Assembly (NCBI RefSeq): GCF_007830545.1
Contig: NZ_VLLF01000011.1
Span: forward strand, 62,001-126,000
Direction: 5' to 3'
Length of the DNA stretch: 64,000 nucleotides
From: Roseibium hamelinense
GTDB lineage: Bacteria; Pseudomonadota; Alphaproteobacteria; Rhizobiales; Stappiaceae
In this document: positions 62,534-64,000 of the stretch, in pieces
Position numbering within the stretch: position 1 is the first letter of the stretch
Layout: every line of letters begins with the position of its first letter
The notes under the pieces: generated by a model
Told to the model about the DNA's origin: nothing
Database searches by the model: none
What the model saw: only the letters and a program-made list of their open reading frames with translations
Made by a program: the position numbers and the translations under genes

Positions 62534-63226
62534 TTGTCAGTTATACAGCAGGTGGTTGTGCTAAACATTTCTCCAGTCTCGCCGAACAACAGTTTCCGCA
62601 AAAGGCGCGTCGCGCTTCTTGCTAAAATCATTGATGAATATATCGCGATAAAAGGCCGTTGCCGCCTCATCGATATGGGGGGGACGCTCGAGTTCTGGAA
62701 TGTTTGGAATACTTTTTTTGACTACGAAAAGCTCGAGATCGTATGTGTGAACTTGCCAGCCCAATCGATGGCTGCGCCGCATTCAAACGTCCGCTATCTT
62801 CAGGGGAATGCATGTGACCTAAGCGACTTTGAGGACAAAGCGTTTGAGGTCGCATTTTCCAATTCAGTTATTGAGCATGTTGGCTCTTGGGCCAACATGC
62901 AGCGATTTGCGAACGAGACTGCGCGGGTTGCAAAAAGCTATTTTGTTCAAACGCCGAATTTCTGGTTTCCCGTTGAACCGCATGCCCGTTTGCCGATCGT
63001 TCATTGGCTTCCAAATCAGATCAATTATCGGATCCACATGGCAACCAAGGCCGGTTTTTATGCCAAGGCCGCCAATGTCGGGGAGGCAATGGTCAGTGTC
63101 GAGGACGCCGAATTGCTTGACGCGCGGCAGATGGCCTATCTGTTTCCAGATGCGGACATCAAGCACGAGCGTGTCCTTGGCTTGTCAAAGTCTATTCTGG
63201 CCACGCGGCATCAAACCCCGGCTTGA
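62534..63226 (+). CDS. Class I SAM-dependent methyltransferase
   Basis: A protein of up to 230 residues. The SAM-binding core shows motif I as RLIDMGGTLEFW, the acidic loop LEIVCVNLP, and AFEVAFSNSVIEHVGSWANMQRF, the usual post-motif with a conserved His. A C-terminal part (FVQTPNFWFPVEPHARLPIVHWLP) resembles methyltransferases of polysaccharide or glycan loci. There is no ATG near the N-terminus: TTG at 62534, or GTG at 62552 or 62558, must serve. The substrate is unknown. It sits alone between dapE's membrane-protein neighbour and dapD, with a CtrA-type box upstream. Confidence 0.82.
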   Translation: MSVIQQVVVLNISPVSPNNSFRKRRVALLAKIIDEYIAIKGRCRLIDMGGTLEFWNVWNTFFDYEKLEIVCVNLPAQSMAAPHSNVRYLQGNACDLSDFEDKAFEVAFSNSVIEHVGSWANMQRFANETARVAKSYFVQTPNFWFPVEPHARLPIVHWLPNQINYRIHMATKAGFYAKAANVGEAMVSVEDAELLDARQMAYLFPDADIKHERVLGLSKSILATRHQTPA

Positions 63227-63262
63227 AAGAGTCACGGAGTTTGATGCGGTAGCGTGAGCCGA

Positions 63263-64000
63263 TTAGTCTCGAAGCAACTCGTTGATGGATGTCTTGGAAC
63301 GTGTTTGCTCATCAACGCGCTTGACGATGACTGCACAATATAGACTTGGACCTGGAGTACCGTCCGGCAGCGGCTTTCCTGGCATGGCTCCTGGCACAAC
63401 CACTGAGTAAGCCGGGACTTCACCAATGAATGTTTCGCCGGAATTGCGGTCGATGATTTTGGTCGAAGCACCAATGTAGACGCCCATCGAAAGCACCGCG
63501 CCTTCACGCACTACAACACCTTCAACGACCTCCGAGCGCGCGCCAATAAAGCAGTTGTCCTCGATGATAACAGGGCCCGCCTGAAGCGGTTCCAGAACAC
63601 CGCCGATACCGACCCCGCCCGACAGATGTACGTTTTTGCCGATCTGGGCACACGATCCGACGGTTGCCCAAGTATCCACCATCGTACCTTCATCGACATA
63701 GGCACCAAGGTTCACGAAGGACGGCATCAACACAACGCCTTTGCCAATGAACGCAGACCTGCGGACGGTCGTGTTTGGAACTGCACGGAAGCCGGCCTCT
63801 TCGAAGTCTACACCACGCCATCCGTCGAACTTTGAAGGCACCTTGTCCCACCATGTCGCGTCACCCGGCCCGCCCTTGATCACTTCCATCGGATTGAGAC
63901 GGAAAGACAAAAGAACGGCCTTTTTCGCCCACTGGTTGACGACCCAGTCCCCCTGCTTTTTCTCTGCGACGCGCAGGTGGCCGCGGTCAAGCAGGTCGAG
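63263..64000 (-). CDS. dapD: Tetrahydrodipicolinate N-succinyltransferase, C-terminal part (start lies right of the window)
   Basis: The last 245 residues of DapD, running off the right edge in frame (…[28 protein letters not shown]…). A left-handed parallel beta-helix is evident from hexapeptide repeats ([45 protein letters not shown]). The active-site region includes the conserved [25 protein letters not shown]. It succinylates tetrahydrodipicolinate in lysine and diaminopimelate synthesis, two steps before DapE. It converges with the methyltransferase gene. Confidence 0.95.
   Translation of the reverse strand, partial: LDLLDRGHLRVAEKKQGDWVVNQWAKKAVLLSFRLNPMEVIKGGPGDATWWDKVPSKFDGWRGVDFEEAGFRAVPNTTVRRSAFIGKGVVLMPSFVNLGAYVDEGTMVDTWATVGSCAQIGKNVHLSGGVGIGGVLEPLQAGPVIIEDNCFIGARSEVVEGVVVREGAVLSMGVYIGASTKIIDRNSGETFIGEVPAYSVVVPGAMPGKPLPDGTPGPSLYCAVIVKRVDEQTRSKTSINELLRD

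Noticed and set aside
1..64000. CRISPR arrays, prophage, transposases or integration sites
   Set aside because: Looked for regularly spaced repeats, transposase-like or integrase-like proteins and tRNA-associated direct repeats by eye; none was seen. Diverged short repeats could be missed without computation.

Overview
The window reads as chromosomal DNA of a moderately GC-rich alphaproteobacterium. The best fit is the Hyphomicrobiales (Rhizobiales), perhaps a marine Stappiaceae such as Roseibium/Labrenzia. That placement is inferred from gene content and protein style: PutA without a DNA-binding domain next to a divergent Lrp-type PutR, DUF1186 and DUF1194 proteins, a TIGR02281-type aspartic protease, a complete Tad/Cpa pilus locus and a MaoC-Pta fusion. 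I see no prophage, insertion sequence, CRISPR array, rRNA or tRNA.

Layout. 0-0.7 kb: end of bfd and a bacterioferritin lacking the haem-ligand methionine. 0.7-4.3 kb (minus): a YnjBCD-type ABC importer. 4.4-8.1 kb: putR and putA, divergent. 8.1-14 kb (minus): a DUF1186 protein, mgsA-glk-hrpB, and a secreted DUF1194 protein. 14.6-27.9 kb: a long nucleoside-utilisation operon made of a SorC/DeoR-type regulator, two tandem BMP-family binding proteins, an ABC ATPase, two permeases, cdd, purine nucleoside phosphorylase, deoC, deoA, deoB, a PHYHD1-like 2-oxoglutarate oxygenase and add. 27.9-31.3 kb: an inverted MFS gene, then a DUF1688 (URC4-like) gene followed by upp. 31.4-36.6 kb: an aspartic protease, a phosphohexomutase, an aldose 1-epimerase, an acetylpolyamine-amidohydrolase-like protein and an orphan PhnD-type binding protein. 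36.6-39.2 kb (minus): maoC-pta and ackA. 39.3-50.9 kb: the Tad pilus locus in two divergent arms plus a convergent tadD. 51-64 kb: housekeeping genes (M17 aminopeptidase, MarR regulator, NlpC/P60 hydrolase, rmuC, def, marC, fmt, GNAT, truA, several small membrane proteins, dapE, a methyltransferase and the start-truncated dapD).

How it works together. The central 17 kb can import nucleosides, deaminate cytidine and adenosine, phosphorolyse purine and pyrimidine nucleosides, isomerise (deoxy)ribose 1-phosphate and cleave deoxyribose 5-phosphate to acetaldehyde and glyceraldehyde 3-phosphate. Free uracil can be recaptured by Upp or, through the URC4-like protein, perhaps enter a poorly known catabolic route. 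The two least understood members are the PHYHD1-like oxygenase inside the deo operon and DUF1688 beside upp. They are the best candidates here for undescribed nucleoside or base chemistry.

Regulatory sequence signals include a split TTGCCC/GGGCAA element between putR and putA, a 7-bp inverted repeat in the divergent Tad promoter region, CtrA-like TTAA-N7-TTAA/TTAC elements near cpaB and before the methyltransferase gene, and several intrinsic hairpins.
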